Source: CAYRXM01 sp964449465 (lineage in GTDB: Bacteria > Chloroflexota > Anaerolineae > JAFGEY01). Taken from it: DNA of 64,000 nt. The DNA is taken from assembly GCA_964449465.1 (NCBI GenBank), contig CAYVBK010000009.1:1-64000 (forward strand), read 5' to 3'. This document shows, piece after piece, positions 1 through 7,660 of the stretch. Below the pieces are notes generated by a model that saw nothing but the letters and a program-made list of their open reading frames with translations, did no database searches and had not been told where the DNA came from. A program made the position numbers and the translations under genes. Within the stretch, counting starts at the first letter, position 1, and every line of letters starts with the position of its first letter.

Positions 1-54
1 TCTTTGTGACCTTTGTGTTCTTTGTGGTTAAATCCACCTTTTTTCAGGAGAGTC
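1..54 (+). mobile_element. MITE-like element R1, right end only (cut by window edge)
   Basis: This is the right-hand end of the 162-bp R1 element seen in full at 7493-7654 and 53252-53413. It ends in TTTTTTCAGGAGAGTC. The left part lies outside the window. It abuts the STAND gene, and its terminal AGGAG could act as a ribosome-binding site for a GTG at 56. The gene also has its own site upstream of ATG 83. Confidence 0.85.
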
Positions 55-82
55 AGTGATCACATGCTTGGGAGAGAGCCAG

Positions 83-1498
83 ATGTCATTCACCCTATCC
101 GAACTTGTCCCGGCGGTTCGAACTGCGCTGCAGCAGTGGTACTCGGGCAAACAACCAGAACATGTCTGGAATGACATGCGCATTGTAGCTGCGTGTGCCG
201 CCCAGATATCTGCTCCGGATCTGGGTTTTGCGGTCAAGCAGATCATGTTGGACGCCCTGGATACATTGAACAGAGAGAGAGGCCAGCTGGCGGAAATTTT
301 GCGGCTGCGTTTTCTCGATGACCTCACCGCCCAGGAGGTGGCCCATCAACTGAACCTTTCGGAAAACGTGGTCTATAAACGCCAGCAGGCGGCCATCAAA
401 GCCCTGGCAGCCATTCTCTGGCGGCAAGAGCAAGCTGCTCGCGCCGCGCATACGGCGCGAATTTGCGCGCGGCTGGAGCTGGCTCAACCGCCGCAGCTTT
501 TTGGCGCCGACGAAAAACTCGAGGCGCTGGTTCATTTGCTGCTCGCGCCGGGCGCTCCGTGGCTGATCGCCGTGGTGGGCATTGGCGGCATTGGCAAAAC
601 CTCGCTGGCCGACGCGGCAGTGCGCCGCGTGGCCGGCGCGCCCGTGTTTGCCGACATGGCCTGGGTGAGCGCGCGGCAATCATCGTGGCTGCTGGCCAGC
701 GGCGAAAACGCTGTCGCGCGGCCGGCATTGACCTATGCGGGTTTGCTGGATGCGTTGGTGAGCCAGTTTGAATTTCAAGACCTGGCGCATGGCTCCACCG
801 AGCAAAAACAGCAGGAACTGCAAGCCCGGCTGCAGGCCCGCCCCGCCCTGGTGGTGATCGATAACCTGGAAACGGCCGCCGATTATGGCGCGCTGCTGCC
901 GCACCTGGACGGGTTGAGCAAGCCCACCCGGTTTTTGCTCACCTGCCGCCATCGCCTGGATGACTATGCCGGCGTCTACAACCTGAGCCTGGATGAACTG
1001 TCTGCCCAAGACAGCCTGGCGCTCATCCGCCATCAAGCTGCCGAGCGAGGATTGAGCCAGGTTGCCGCCGCGCCCGACGAATCACTGCTCCAGATATGCC
1101 AGGTGGCCGGCGGCAACCCGCTTGCGCTCAAACTGCTGGTCGGCCAGATGTTTGCTTTTTCCATTCCCCAAATTGTCCAGGATATGCGCCAGGCGCGCGG
1201 CAAGACGGTTCAAGAGCTTTACCGGCACATCTATTGGCGCGCCTGGCACTTGCTCGCCCCAGAAGCGCAGCAGGTTTTGGCCGTGATGCCCCTGGTGGCC
1301 GAAACGGGCGGCGGGATTGAGCAGATTTCAACCCTGAGCGAGGTGGGTGGCGAGCAGTTGACCGAAGCGATCAAGCAGCTGGTCACCTTGTCGCTGATCG
1401 ATGTGCGGGGCGCGGTCGACGCGCGGCGCTATGGCATCCATCGCCTGACAGAGACGTTTTTGCTCAACGAGGTGGTTCGATGGCAGACACAACCCTGA
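83..1498 (+). CDS. STAND (NB-ARC-type) NTPase with N-terminal sigma-region-4-like HTH
   Basis: A 471-aa signalling ATPase, predicted to be cytoplasmic. Residues about 55-115 look like sigma-70 region 4 (LRLRFLDDLTAQEVAHQLNL, then a recognition-helix-like segment). The NTPase core has Walker A GIGGIGKT (about 166-173), Walker B LVVIDN (about 256-261), an Arg sensor in LLTCRHR and the GNPLALK motif (about 344-350). STAND proteins are nucleotide-driven switches that sense a ligand through C-terminal repeats. This one has no repeats of its own; they are on the next gene, which overlaps it by 19 nt. ATG 83 is chosen because GGAGAG lies 6 nt upstream; GTG 56, which adds nine residues, is the alternative. 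Family call is firm; the ligand is unknown. Confidence 0.85.
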   Translation: MSFTLSELVPAVRTALQQWYSGKQPEHVWNDMRIVAACAAQISAPDLGFAVKQIMLDALDTLNRERGQLAEILRLRFLDDLTAQEVAHQLNLSENVVYKRQQAAIKALAAILWRQEQAARAAHTARICARLELAQPPQLFGADEKLEALVHLLLAPGAPWLIAVVGIGGIGKTSLADAAVRRVAGAPVFADMAWVSARQSSWLLASGENAVARPALTYAGLLDALVSQFEFQDLAHGSTEQKQQELQARLQARPALVVIDNLETAADYGALLPHLDGLSKPTRFLLTCRHRLDDYAGVYNLSLDELSAQDSLALIRHQAAERGLSQVAAAPDESLLQICQVAGGNPLALKLLVGQMFAFSIPQIVQDMRQARGKTVQELYRHIYWRAWHLLAPEAQQVLAVMPLVAETGGGIEQISTLSEVGGEQLTEAIKQLVTLSLIDVRGAVDARRYGIHRLTETFLLNEVVRWQTQP

Positions 1499-2718
1499 TC
1501 GATCAGCCTCTGGGACAGCGCGACTGGCCGGCATTTTTCCGCGACAAGGTCGCCGCCAACGTTCAATTCTGGCTGGATCAGGTGCCTCATTGGGATTCGC
1601 CCTTTGAAGCGCTGTACACGGAACGGCACAATGTGATCAAGGCGCTGGAGAGGGCGCTGCAGAACACCCATGACGCCCATCTCACCACCCGTCTCCTGGT
1701 CACTTTTCACGCCGTGGCAGAACGCTATGGCATGTGGGCCGAGTGGGAACCGTTTCTCCAGGATGGAATTTTGCTCTGCCAACAGCAAGGCGCCGCGCTG
1801 CAACAGGCCATCTTGCTGGACCGGTTGGGCGAGGTCAGGCGCCACCAGGGAGATTGGGACGGCGCGATGGCATATCACCAGTCGGCCAGCCAACTCAGCT
1901 CCCAGATCGGAAACCAGACCATCCTGGCGCGCGCATCGGCCAATCTGGCCCAGATCCATTTCCAGCAAGGGCAGCTCGGCCAGGCCCGGCAGATTCTGGA
2001 AAAGGCGCTGGCGTGCTATCAGGCCTGCCAGGATAGAGAAGGGCAGGCCTTTGTTCACAACACCCTGGGACGGGTACTGGGTGAACAACAACAATGGGAT
2101 GCGGCCCTGTCGCATCACCGCCAGGCTCTGGCGCTCTGGACAGAGGCCGGCATCCCCATCGGCGTTGCCGAAGCCGAACAGAACATGGGCAATATTTATT
2201 TTTTCCAAGGCAATCTGGATCAAGCCCAAGAAGCGTATCAAAAAGCGCTGCATCTGTATGAACAAAACTATTCACCTGCCCACCTGGCTCGCCTGTTGAT
2301 CAACCTGGGCAATATCCACCTGTATCGCGGACAATTTGACCGAGCTGAAGCTACTTACCAGAGCGCCCAAGAAAAACTGCACCTGATGGGAACCAAGCTC
2401 GAGTTGGCCCAGGTCTTGAACAATCTGGGAATAGCTTGTGCAAAACAAGGCAAATGGGCAGCAGCAGAAAATCATTATCGGTATTCGATAGCTCTGCGTC
2501 GCCAATTGGGCACATTGGTAGATCAAGCCAATGTGGAAGATAATCTGGGAGAAGCCTATCTGGCCCAAAGCAAATGGGAATTGGCCGTGGACATTCTGGC
2601 TCAGGCTCAGAAACACCTTGAAGGATTTAGGGATCAACCTCGAGCGCAGCTTTTGTTACTTGACGTTGAGGCACACATTGCGCAAGCGCAGGCTGCGCTT
2701 GCGCAACAATCAAACTGA
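1480..2718 (+). CDS. TPR-repeat protein, partner of the STAND NTPase
   Basis: A 412-aa protein with seven tetratricopeptide repeats from about residue 111 to 385, each with the expected Leu-Gly/Ala-Tyr pattern (for example NLGNIHLYRGQFDRA). The first 100 residues are helical and include an ERHNVIKALE segment like the linker that, in fused STAND-TPR proteins, joins the NTPase to its repeats. The ATG lies 19 nt inside the STAND gene in another frame, so translation is probably coupled. The simplest reading is that a usual single-chain STAND-TPR sensor is encoded here as two chains. A sequencing or evolutionary frameshift at the junction is the alternative. A hairpin follows the stop. Confidence 0.85.
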   Translation: MADTTLIDQPLGQRDWPAFFRDKVAANVQFWLDQVPHWDSPFEALYTERHNVIKALERALQNTHDAHLTTRLLVTFHAVAERYGMWAEWEPFLQDGILLCQQQGAALQQAILLDRLGEVRRHQGDWDGAMAYHQSASQLSSQIGNQTILARASANLAQIHFQQGQLGQARQILEKALACYQACQDREGQAFVHNTLGRVLGEQQQWDAALSHHRQALALWTEAGIPIGVAEAEQNMGNIYFFQGNLDQAQEAYQKALHLYEQNYSPAHLARLLINLGNIHLYRGQFDRAEATYQSAQEKLHLMGTKLELAQVLNNLGIACAKQGKWAAAENHYRYSIALRRQLGTLVDQANVEDNLGEAYLAQSKWELAVDILAQAQKHLEGFRDQPRAQLLLLDVEAHIAQAQAALAQQSN

Positions 2719-2720
2719 AA

Positions 2721-2752
2721 AAAGGGATGTGCCTGTGCAGGCACATCCCTTT
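2721..2752. terminator. Bidirectional hairpin terminator between convergent genes
   Basis: Near-perfect palindrome with a stem of about 15 bp (AAAGGGATGTGCCTG and its complement). Read on the minus strand it is followed by a run of six T, so it is a good intrinsic terminator for the small secreted-protein gene. On the plus strand it follows the TPR stop by 2 nt, with only a short T run. Confidence 0.8.
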
Positions 2753-2763
2753 GGTTGAATGGC

Positions 2764-2997
2764 TTATCCTCCGGGTGTTGCCGGGGGACAAGTAGACGAT
2801 CCGGGCACATCACAGCCGCCGTTTGTGTGGATTACGGGCGTCAGTTTGATGGTGATGCCGCCATTTGCGGGACGAGTTCCGTCGGGCGGCGATGCCGGTG
2901 CGCCAGCCTCTACCTGGGCTGCTGCCATGGCCGAGACTGCCAGGTTGGCCAGGAGCAAGACAATCAGCCCAACAACAATGAACATTTTTCTAGACAT
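2764..2997 (-). CDS. Small secreted protein, unknown function
   Basis: A 77-aa product with a classic signal peptide: basic MSRK start, hydrophobic core IVVGLIVLLLANLAVSA, and a likely cut after AMA at about residue 25. The mature part, about 50 residues, is rich in Pro, Gly and Thr and has two Cys (GGCDVPGSSTCPP) that could form one disulphide. AGGAG sits upstream of the ATG. It lies between the STAND/TPR pair and the sigma-4/zinc-finger gene, on the opposite strand. I do not recognise the family. A secreted signal or effector peptide of the island is possible but unproven. Confidence 0.6.
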   Translation of the reverse strand: MSRKMFIVVGLIVLLLANLAVSAMAAAQVEAGAPASPPDGTRPANGGITIKLTPVIHTNGGCDVPGSSTCPPATPGG

Positions 2998-3340
2998 TGG
3001 ATTCTCCTTTCAAGACAGATCGGGTTGGTTTTCAGACACCCCTCACATCTTGAGCGAGACGACCTGATTCACAGATCGTGCGCATATGGGGTGTTTGTTA
3101 CCATATAGGAGATCCATGTCGCTGAAATCTTGCACACTTGCCCGGCCATAAACCGGACAAATCGCAAGATCGTGATGATTCAACTACTCTGGCAAAGGTT
3201 GTGGGCTTGAATACAACCTCGACGATGGGAATCTGGCAAATGGCAGGCGCGGTTTCCACACCATACATCACCAACTATCCTGAATATTCAAGCGCGTCTG
3301 CTGCCTCACAAATTCAAAATGACTGATTCAGAAAACACAA
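2998..3340. other. Intergenic region, nothing identified
   Basis: A stretch of 343 bp upstream of both the small secreted gene (minus) and the sigma-4/zinc-finger gene (plus). Short open frames occur, but none has family-like sequence. No clear -35/-10 pair was found. It may contain the decayed 5' part of the sigma-like gene, but I could not read a sigma region 2 in any frame. Confidence 0.4.
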
Positions 3341-4003
3341 ATGGGCAGGCACTCAATGCATGCATCAACCTGGGCAAATCGTCCAGGCCAGTCCGAATTA
3401 CAGCAGCAGCTTGGACATCGAGTCCGGCGCATTTTAAAGCGTCACCCGCTGCAACAATCCATGATTGTGGGATACTATTTTTGTGGTTCGAGTTTGCCTG
3501 CCCTGGCCGGGCTGCTGGCTATATCGATCAGGCGCGCCCAGACCCTCAAGAACACGGCGCTGAGCCGGCTGCGCAAAAACAACTCTTTGATTCGATACTT
3601 GTTGGGAGACTGGGCAGGTGGAGAAAAAAAAGAGAGTGCAACCTGTTGTGGCGACAAGCCAACAGCGCAGTTGCAGATGTGGATGAAATCGTGGGAACAA
3701 CAGCCGGATGTCACGCCGGCAGTGGTTGATTTTGCCTGTGCATTGTTTCAGATTGACGATCCATCACTGGATTGTGACACGTGTCAAACCCGGCTGCCCG
3801 AGTATATCGCAGCCGAACTAAACCATCACCTCGGAGTAGATGATCACAGCATGCGACGCCACCTGGATGTGTGTCAGTTGTGCGGCGTCATGTACCTCGA
3901 CCTGCTCGAGATGGCGTTGTTGAATGAACAGGACCCCTGGCCTGTGCCAAACATTCCTCTGGATTTTTCATTTCTCGACTCACCCCCCGACGGATCAAGT
4001 TGA
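3341..4003 (+). CDS. Sigma-region-4-like protein with C-terminal zinc-finger-like domain
   Basis: A 220-aa protein. Residues about 20-85 resemble the region-4 end of the ECF-like sigma factor at 12275-13048 (same spacing of a QQ..IVG.Y segment, then a helix-turn-helix and a basic L-RLR tail). No sigma region 2 precedes it. Residues about 143-195 contain CDTCQ and, after a helix and an HLDVCQLCG motif, a second Cys pair, as in the zinc fingers of anti-sigma/zf-HC2 proteins. It could be a DNA-binding regulator, an anti-sigma-like partner or a truncated sigma factor. The start is uncertain: no good ribosome-binding site precedes ATG 3341 or ATG 3356. It converges on the CHAT gene. Confidence 0.6.
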   Translation: MGRHSMHASTWANRPGQSELQQQLGHRVRRILKRHPLQQSMIVGYYFCGSSLPALAGLLAISIRRAQTLKNTALSRLRKNNSLIRYLLGDWAGGEKKESATCCGDKPTAQLQMWMKSWEQQPDVTPAVVDFACALFQIDDPSLDCDTCQTRLPEYIAAELNHHLGVDDHSMRRHLDVCQLCGVMYLDLLEMALLNEQDPWPVPNIPLDFSFLDSPPDGSS

Positions 4004-4069
4004 TGTATCAAGAAGAAAAAATCGAGATGCTGCCGAATTTCTTGAGAACGCAGCCGCTGCCGCAAACGA

Positions 4070-5938
4070 TCAAGTTGCTCGTGGTTGGCGCAAAGCATAG
4101 CCCAGCATGCCAAGGATTATCCCAATCCCCAGATTGCTCCATGGCGATGTGACCAGTGCGGGCCAGAATCGCGACAATATCCAGGGCATCCAGAGCATCA
4201 GGTAGGCTCCAGCCACCATCCACAACTCGCCCCACTTGAGAACAGGCATTTCGACCTGGGTTTCCGATATCCAGGCCCGCACATGACCGGTAACCTGGGC
4301 ATAGCCATTCAACCCACTGAGCAGAATGCCCGGAATGAACAATATACCCAGAAATACAGTTTGAGCCAGGGGCGACAGGATGCTCCAAAAGCCTAACGAT
4401 ACAAACAGAACGAGCAGAAACCAGACGTATAAACCCGGCAGGCAAAAGCCAACTGATGCTGAAGCCCAAGAGCGGATCAGCAACGCCAGTCGGGCCGAAA
4501 AAGGCCAGTGCGTGGTTCCGGCGCGGTTTGGGCGAGAAATCGAAAATTGCCCGAGATATACACTGGCAGCGATGAATGGAGGAATGAGGGTTGTCATTCC
4601 GAGGATTCGGGCGGCAATTTCGGGTGGAACCCTTGTCTGGCCGCTCAACAGCAGCAGCAAAGCAACGACGAGATTGAGAGCGCCAAGCGCCGCATTGACC
4701 AGGCTGATCTGACGCCCGGCACGCGGCGAACCGGCCCAATGCCAGAGGCGATCGGCGATCCTGGTGAGAAGGGGTTGTTGGGTCCAGCCCAGATTCGTGT
4801 ATAAAACAGGCAAGCACCAATCGATGACTTGTGGCAAGTGTGCGGCAATGGCCGAACGCCCCGCCGCCACGGCATATTCGATGGGCTGGCCATCCTGCAG
4901 CTCGGCGTAAAATGCCTCAATAAAATATCTTGCTGCATCTTGCTTGATGCTGCTTTGTATCGCCACAACATAGGGCAGACCGTTATAGATCAATTCCAGA
5001 GCCACACTTCCGGCAACATTTTCCCCGCCATGACAGGCATTCAACACCACAGCCTGAACCGAAGGCGCCGCGTGGAGCAGATGCTCAAGCCACTCGCCGG
5101 TGACAGGCTGCACCGCTGCATTTGCGCCGATAAACCGCAAGTATCCCCGTGCCGGCCCCGGATCGGTTCGGCCTTGCGCCTCTGGCCTTTCAATCGCTCC
5201 GTGGCCCAAAAAATGGACGATATGATAGTCCCTTTCCCGCAGGGCCGCACTCAACTGTTCAACTGAGCCAAATCCGGTCACAAGTTGATAGTGCCCCGGT
5301 TGAGTGGCACGGCGAATGCTTTGGCACTCGATTTGCTCAAGCCCCGCATCGATCCGATCAGGCGGCAAGGCATCCGGGTTGTGTGCGATGATATGGACAA
5401 CGTTGAGCGGCGATTGTAGCTGGATGGGGCTGCGGCGGACTGCGTCGAGCAGCTGCCTGATGACAAGCACACGAGGCGAACGCGCAAAAAACGTCTGGGT
5501 CTCGTTGAAAAAAAGAATTTCCCACGGCAAACACAACAACCGGTCGGCGCGATCGCCGGCGCGAGCCTGCAAGATCAGGCTCAGCCCGTTTCCCTTTTCC
5601 CATACATTTTGGATCAGGCGCGGAAATGCTTCTTGAAACGCCATGGGAAGAAGGGCATAGATCTGGCCGCCCAGGTCATTCAACTGGCGCTCAGACTCGC
5701 GCCTGGCCGCCACAAATTCAAAACGATAGAAAAAATGGTCTTCTTGGACCGAATTCGCCAGGACCTGGCTAAACTCGGCCAACCGGGTTTCAATATCGAC
5801 CTTGAAAGCGCCGCCAGGCAGGGGTTCGGGCGATTGAAGGACATCGAGCTGAAAAGCGGTCTCGTCCTGGTAATAGATCTGCCGCGTAAAACGAATCACA
5901 ATGTCATCAAAAACACGGTTTTCAGACCTGGCGCTCAC
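4070..5938 (-). CDS. CHAT-domain protease with C-terminal membrane segments
   Basis: A 622-aa protein. Residues about 60-390 form a CHAT (caspase-like) domain: the N-terminal LPWEILFF segment, catalytic His246 in HFLGHGA, and catalytic Cys302 in VVLNACHGG, followed by the usual SVALELI and VVAIQ strands. From about residue 405 on there are five or six hydrophobic segments, so the protease is predicted to be tethered to the cytoplasmic membrane. CHAT proteases are effectors in bacterial conflict and programmed-death systems (TPR-CHAT/Craspase, gasdermin-activating proteases). A GTG start with GGAG upstream is used. It is the last gene of the minus-strand island operon, 36 nt after the multi-TM gene. 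Target unknown. Confidence 0.88.
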   Translation of the reverse strand: MSARSENRVFDDIVIRFTRQIYYQDETAFQLDVLQSPEPLPGGAFKVDIETRLAEFSQVLANSVQEDHFFYRFEFVAARRESERQLNDLGGQIYALLPMAFQEAFPRLIQNVWEKGNGLSLILQARAGDRADRLLCLPWEILFFNETQTFFARSPRVLVIRQLLDAVRRSPIQLQSPLNVVHIIAHNPDALPPDRIDAGLEQIECQSIRRATQPGHYQLVTGFGSVEQLSAALRERDYHIVHFLGHGAIERPEAQGRTDPGPARGYLRFIGANAAVQPVTGEWLEHLLHAAPSVQAVVLNACHGGENVAGSVALELIYNGLPYVVAIQSSIKQDAARYFIEAFYAELQDGQPIEYAVAAGRSAIAAHLPQVIDWCLPVLYTNLGWTQQPLLTRIADRLWHWAGSPRAGRQISLVNAALGALNLVVALLLLLSGQTRVPPEIAARILGMTTLIPPFIAASVYLGQFSISRPNRAGTTHWPFSARLALLIRSWASASVGFCLPGLYVWFLLVLFVSLGFWSILSPLAQTVFLGILFIPGILLSGLNGYAQVTGHVRAWISETQVEMPVLKWGELWMVAGAYLMLWMPWILSRFWPALVTSPWSNLGIGIILGMLGYALRQPRAT

Positions 5939-5974
5939 TGTTTATGCTCCATTATGGCAAGATAAACCCCAGAC

Positions 5975-7276
5975 TCAACCCGCCAATACACGGTCTCGGT
6001 GCCTGATCAGATAAAGCAGCAGGGCGGCAGGCCATGACAGAGGCCTGACCTCCTGGTCGAATGTCAATGGTGCGCCATCAAGAGACTGAACAAAGGATTG
6101 CAGGTCGGCAATGGCTGCATTCAAGGGTTCGGCAGCATACGTGCCAACGAGCAGTGTCTCTCGCACCCGCTGCAATGTGCGCAGCGGCGAACCTTTAGAA
6201 TCCGATCCGATGTCCAGATCGAGACAAGATGCATGGGTCAGTGTGGCAAGCCAGCGCTGCAAGTCGGGCGGCTTGGCCGCTTCGACGGCCAGAGATTGAT
6301 AGCAATCCAGCATGGGATGAAACGACTTGGGCAGCGCGGGCTTGAAATAGCCCATCACCGCCGCCCCTCCTTCCTGAATGCTGAGATAAAGGCCAAGCTG
6401 CTGTATCTTGTCGGATGATAACCTTTTGATGGCATGGCGAAGAGCCGGCGCCAGATATCCTTGATGAGCCAGGATCAGCAGCATGCGACTTTGCTCTGCA
6501 GGATTTTGAGTCAAGACTGGATGGAGCAGTTTGGTTGGAATAAACATCGCCGAACGCCCGATACAGGTTGCCCGGACACCCTTTTGATCTGGCGTGCGCC
6601 GCACAACCTGTTGGCCGGGTATCCAGGCCAGCAAGGTTGCGTCGAGGCGCAGGCAGCCCACAACACCAGCCAGAGCTGAAATGGGATCCTGGAACATGAA
6701 CAAAAAGAGCAGGCTTTGGACCATTGCCGCCGCCAGACGGATGCAGCGCGCTCCCAGCCACAATCGCCAGGCCGGCAGATCGGATGCCACGCCGCCCTGG
6801 CGCGTACGTTGATGATCGCGTTGTTTTTTCTCCACCTGAATATGTACCCCCAGCGTACACATGTCCGAAATAGCCAGCCCTATCAACAGAGGAAAGCCGA
6901 TCCGCCAGCCCAGCGCCATCCACAGTGATGATAACGGCGCCAAACCGCAAAACAAGGCGATCGCCCAGGTGAGCGGTGACCAGGCATATAGCAACCAAAA
7001 TTCAGGCTCACCCAGTATGGATATCGCGAATGCACAAACGATTTGCATCATCAAAGCAAGCAAAAGCGCATACGCCATCATCTGCGCCCAGTGCTGTTCA
7101 TTTTGCCCGGCGACAAAAACAAAAATGACCAGTACAACAAACGCCGCGCTCGCCCGCACCAGCCAGGGCGACCACCACAGCCGGTGGGAGACATTGCGTC
7201 GATTCTGGAGGAATTGAACGGGATCGATATGCTCTTGCGCCAGCACATACAAGGCTCTATTCAGCAAGGATACCAT
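5975..7276 (-). CDS. Multi-TM membrane protein with cytoplasmic helical domain
   Basis: A 433-aa protein. The N-terminal half has about five or six hydrophobic segments (for example AAFVVLVIFVFVAG and LLLALMMQIVCAFAISIL) with a basic loop after the fourth. The C-terminal half, from about residue 240, is soluble and mostly helical. The ATG at 7276 is preferred over a longer frame starting at 7321, because those 15 extra codons lie inside the inserted R1 element. Before that insertion this ATG lay 4 nt after the stop of the kinase-like gene. It precedes the CHAT gene, so the two may form a membrane complex. I do not recognise the family. Confidence 0.65.
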   Translation of the reverse strand: MVSLLNRALYVLAQEHIDPVQFLQNRRNVSHRLWWSPWLVRASAAFVVLVIFVFVAGQNEQHWAQMMAYALLLALMMQIVCAFAISILGEPEFWLLYAWSPLTWAIALFCGLAPLSSLWMALGWRIGFPLLIGLAISDMCTLGVHIQVEKKQRDHQRTRQGGVASDLPAWRLWLGARCIRLAAAMVQSLLFLFMFQDPISALAGVVGCLRLDATLLAWIPGQQVVRRTPDQKGVRATCIGRSAMFIPTKLLHPVLTQNPAEQSRMLLILAHQGYLAPALRHAIKRLSSDKIQQLGLYLSIQEGGAAVMGYFKPALPKSFHPMLDCYQSLAVEAAKPPDLQRWLATLTHASCLDLDIGSDSKGSPLRTLQRVRETLLVGTYAAEPLNAAIADLQSFVQSLDGAPLTFDQEVRPLSWPAALLLYLIRHRDRVLAG

Positions 7277-7348
7277 ATGTGAGTCCACTGAAAAAACCAC
7301 CAAGTACACGAAGAAAGTCAAGACTTGCAGTAATTATTTCAATGTTGA

Positions 7349-7486
7349 CTCCACTGAAAAAACTCAACAAGGTGCCCGTCACCTGAATTCGACTGAATAT
7401 GGTTATGCTTTAGAAGTGTCGAATTTTCGTAAAAATTCACCAAAGTGACGGGCACCCGAGCTGCAACGACTTTTTTCAGGAAAGCC
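7349..7486 (-). mobile_element. R2 element (MITE-like), copy 1
   Basis: A 138-bp element with ends like CCACTGAAAAAA and an internal 12-bp perfect inverted repeat GGTGCCCGTCAC...GTGACGGGCACC. It is flanked by the 8-bp direct repeat AATGTTGA. The second copy (52930-53058) lies in the opposite orientation and shares the inner sequence around AACCATATTCA. Confidence 0.8.
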
Positions 7487-7492
7487 AATGTT

Positions 7493-7654
7493 GAGTCCAC
7501 TGAAAAAACCACCAAGAACACCAAGTACACGAAGAAAGTCAAGACTTGCATTAATTATTTCAATGTTGTATTTGAACAATTTCAAGCTCAATCTGAATTT
7601 TCTTTGTGATCTTTGTGTTCTTTGTGGTTAAATCCACCTTTTTTCAGGAGAGTC
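7493..7654 (+). mobile_element. R1 element (MITE-like), full copy 1
   Basis: A 162-bp element with imperfect terminal inverted repeats GAGTCCACTGAAAAAA and GACTCTCCTGAAAAAA (13 of 16 matching). The inner arms also mirror each other as ACCAC-AAGAACAC-type stretches. By eye it differs from copy 53252-53413 at only two positions, so mobilisation was recent. Confidence 0.85.
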
Positions 7655-7660
7655 ATATGT

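Larger units (their letters stand above)
7281..7654. mobile_element. Nested MITE-like insertion (R1 fragment, R2, R1 full copy)
   Basis: A 374-bp compound insertion flanked by a 6-bp direct repeat ATATGT (7275-7280 and 7655-7660). It consists of a left R1 fragment (7281-7348), an R2 element (7349-7486) flanked by the 8-bp repeat AATGTTGA (7341-7348 and 7487-7494), and a full R1 copy (7493-7654). Removing it joins the kinase-like stop codon to the next ATG with 4 nt between. It encodes no protein. Confidence 0.85.

Noticed and set aside
3138..3326. 62-codon ORF upstream of the sigma-4/zinc-finger gene
   Set aside because: No ribosome-binding site, no family-like sequence; composition looks random.
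7277..7321. N-terminal extension of the multi-TM protein (MTFFVYLVVFSVDSH)
   Set aside because: These codons are R1 element sequence that inserted upstream of the original ATG at 7276.
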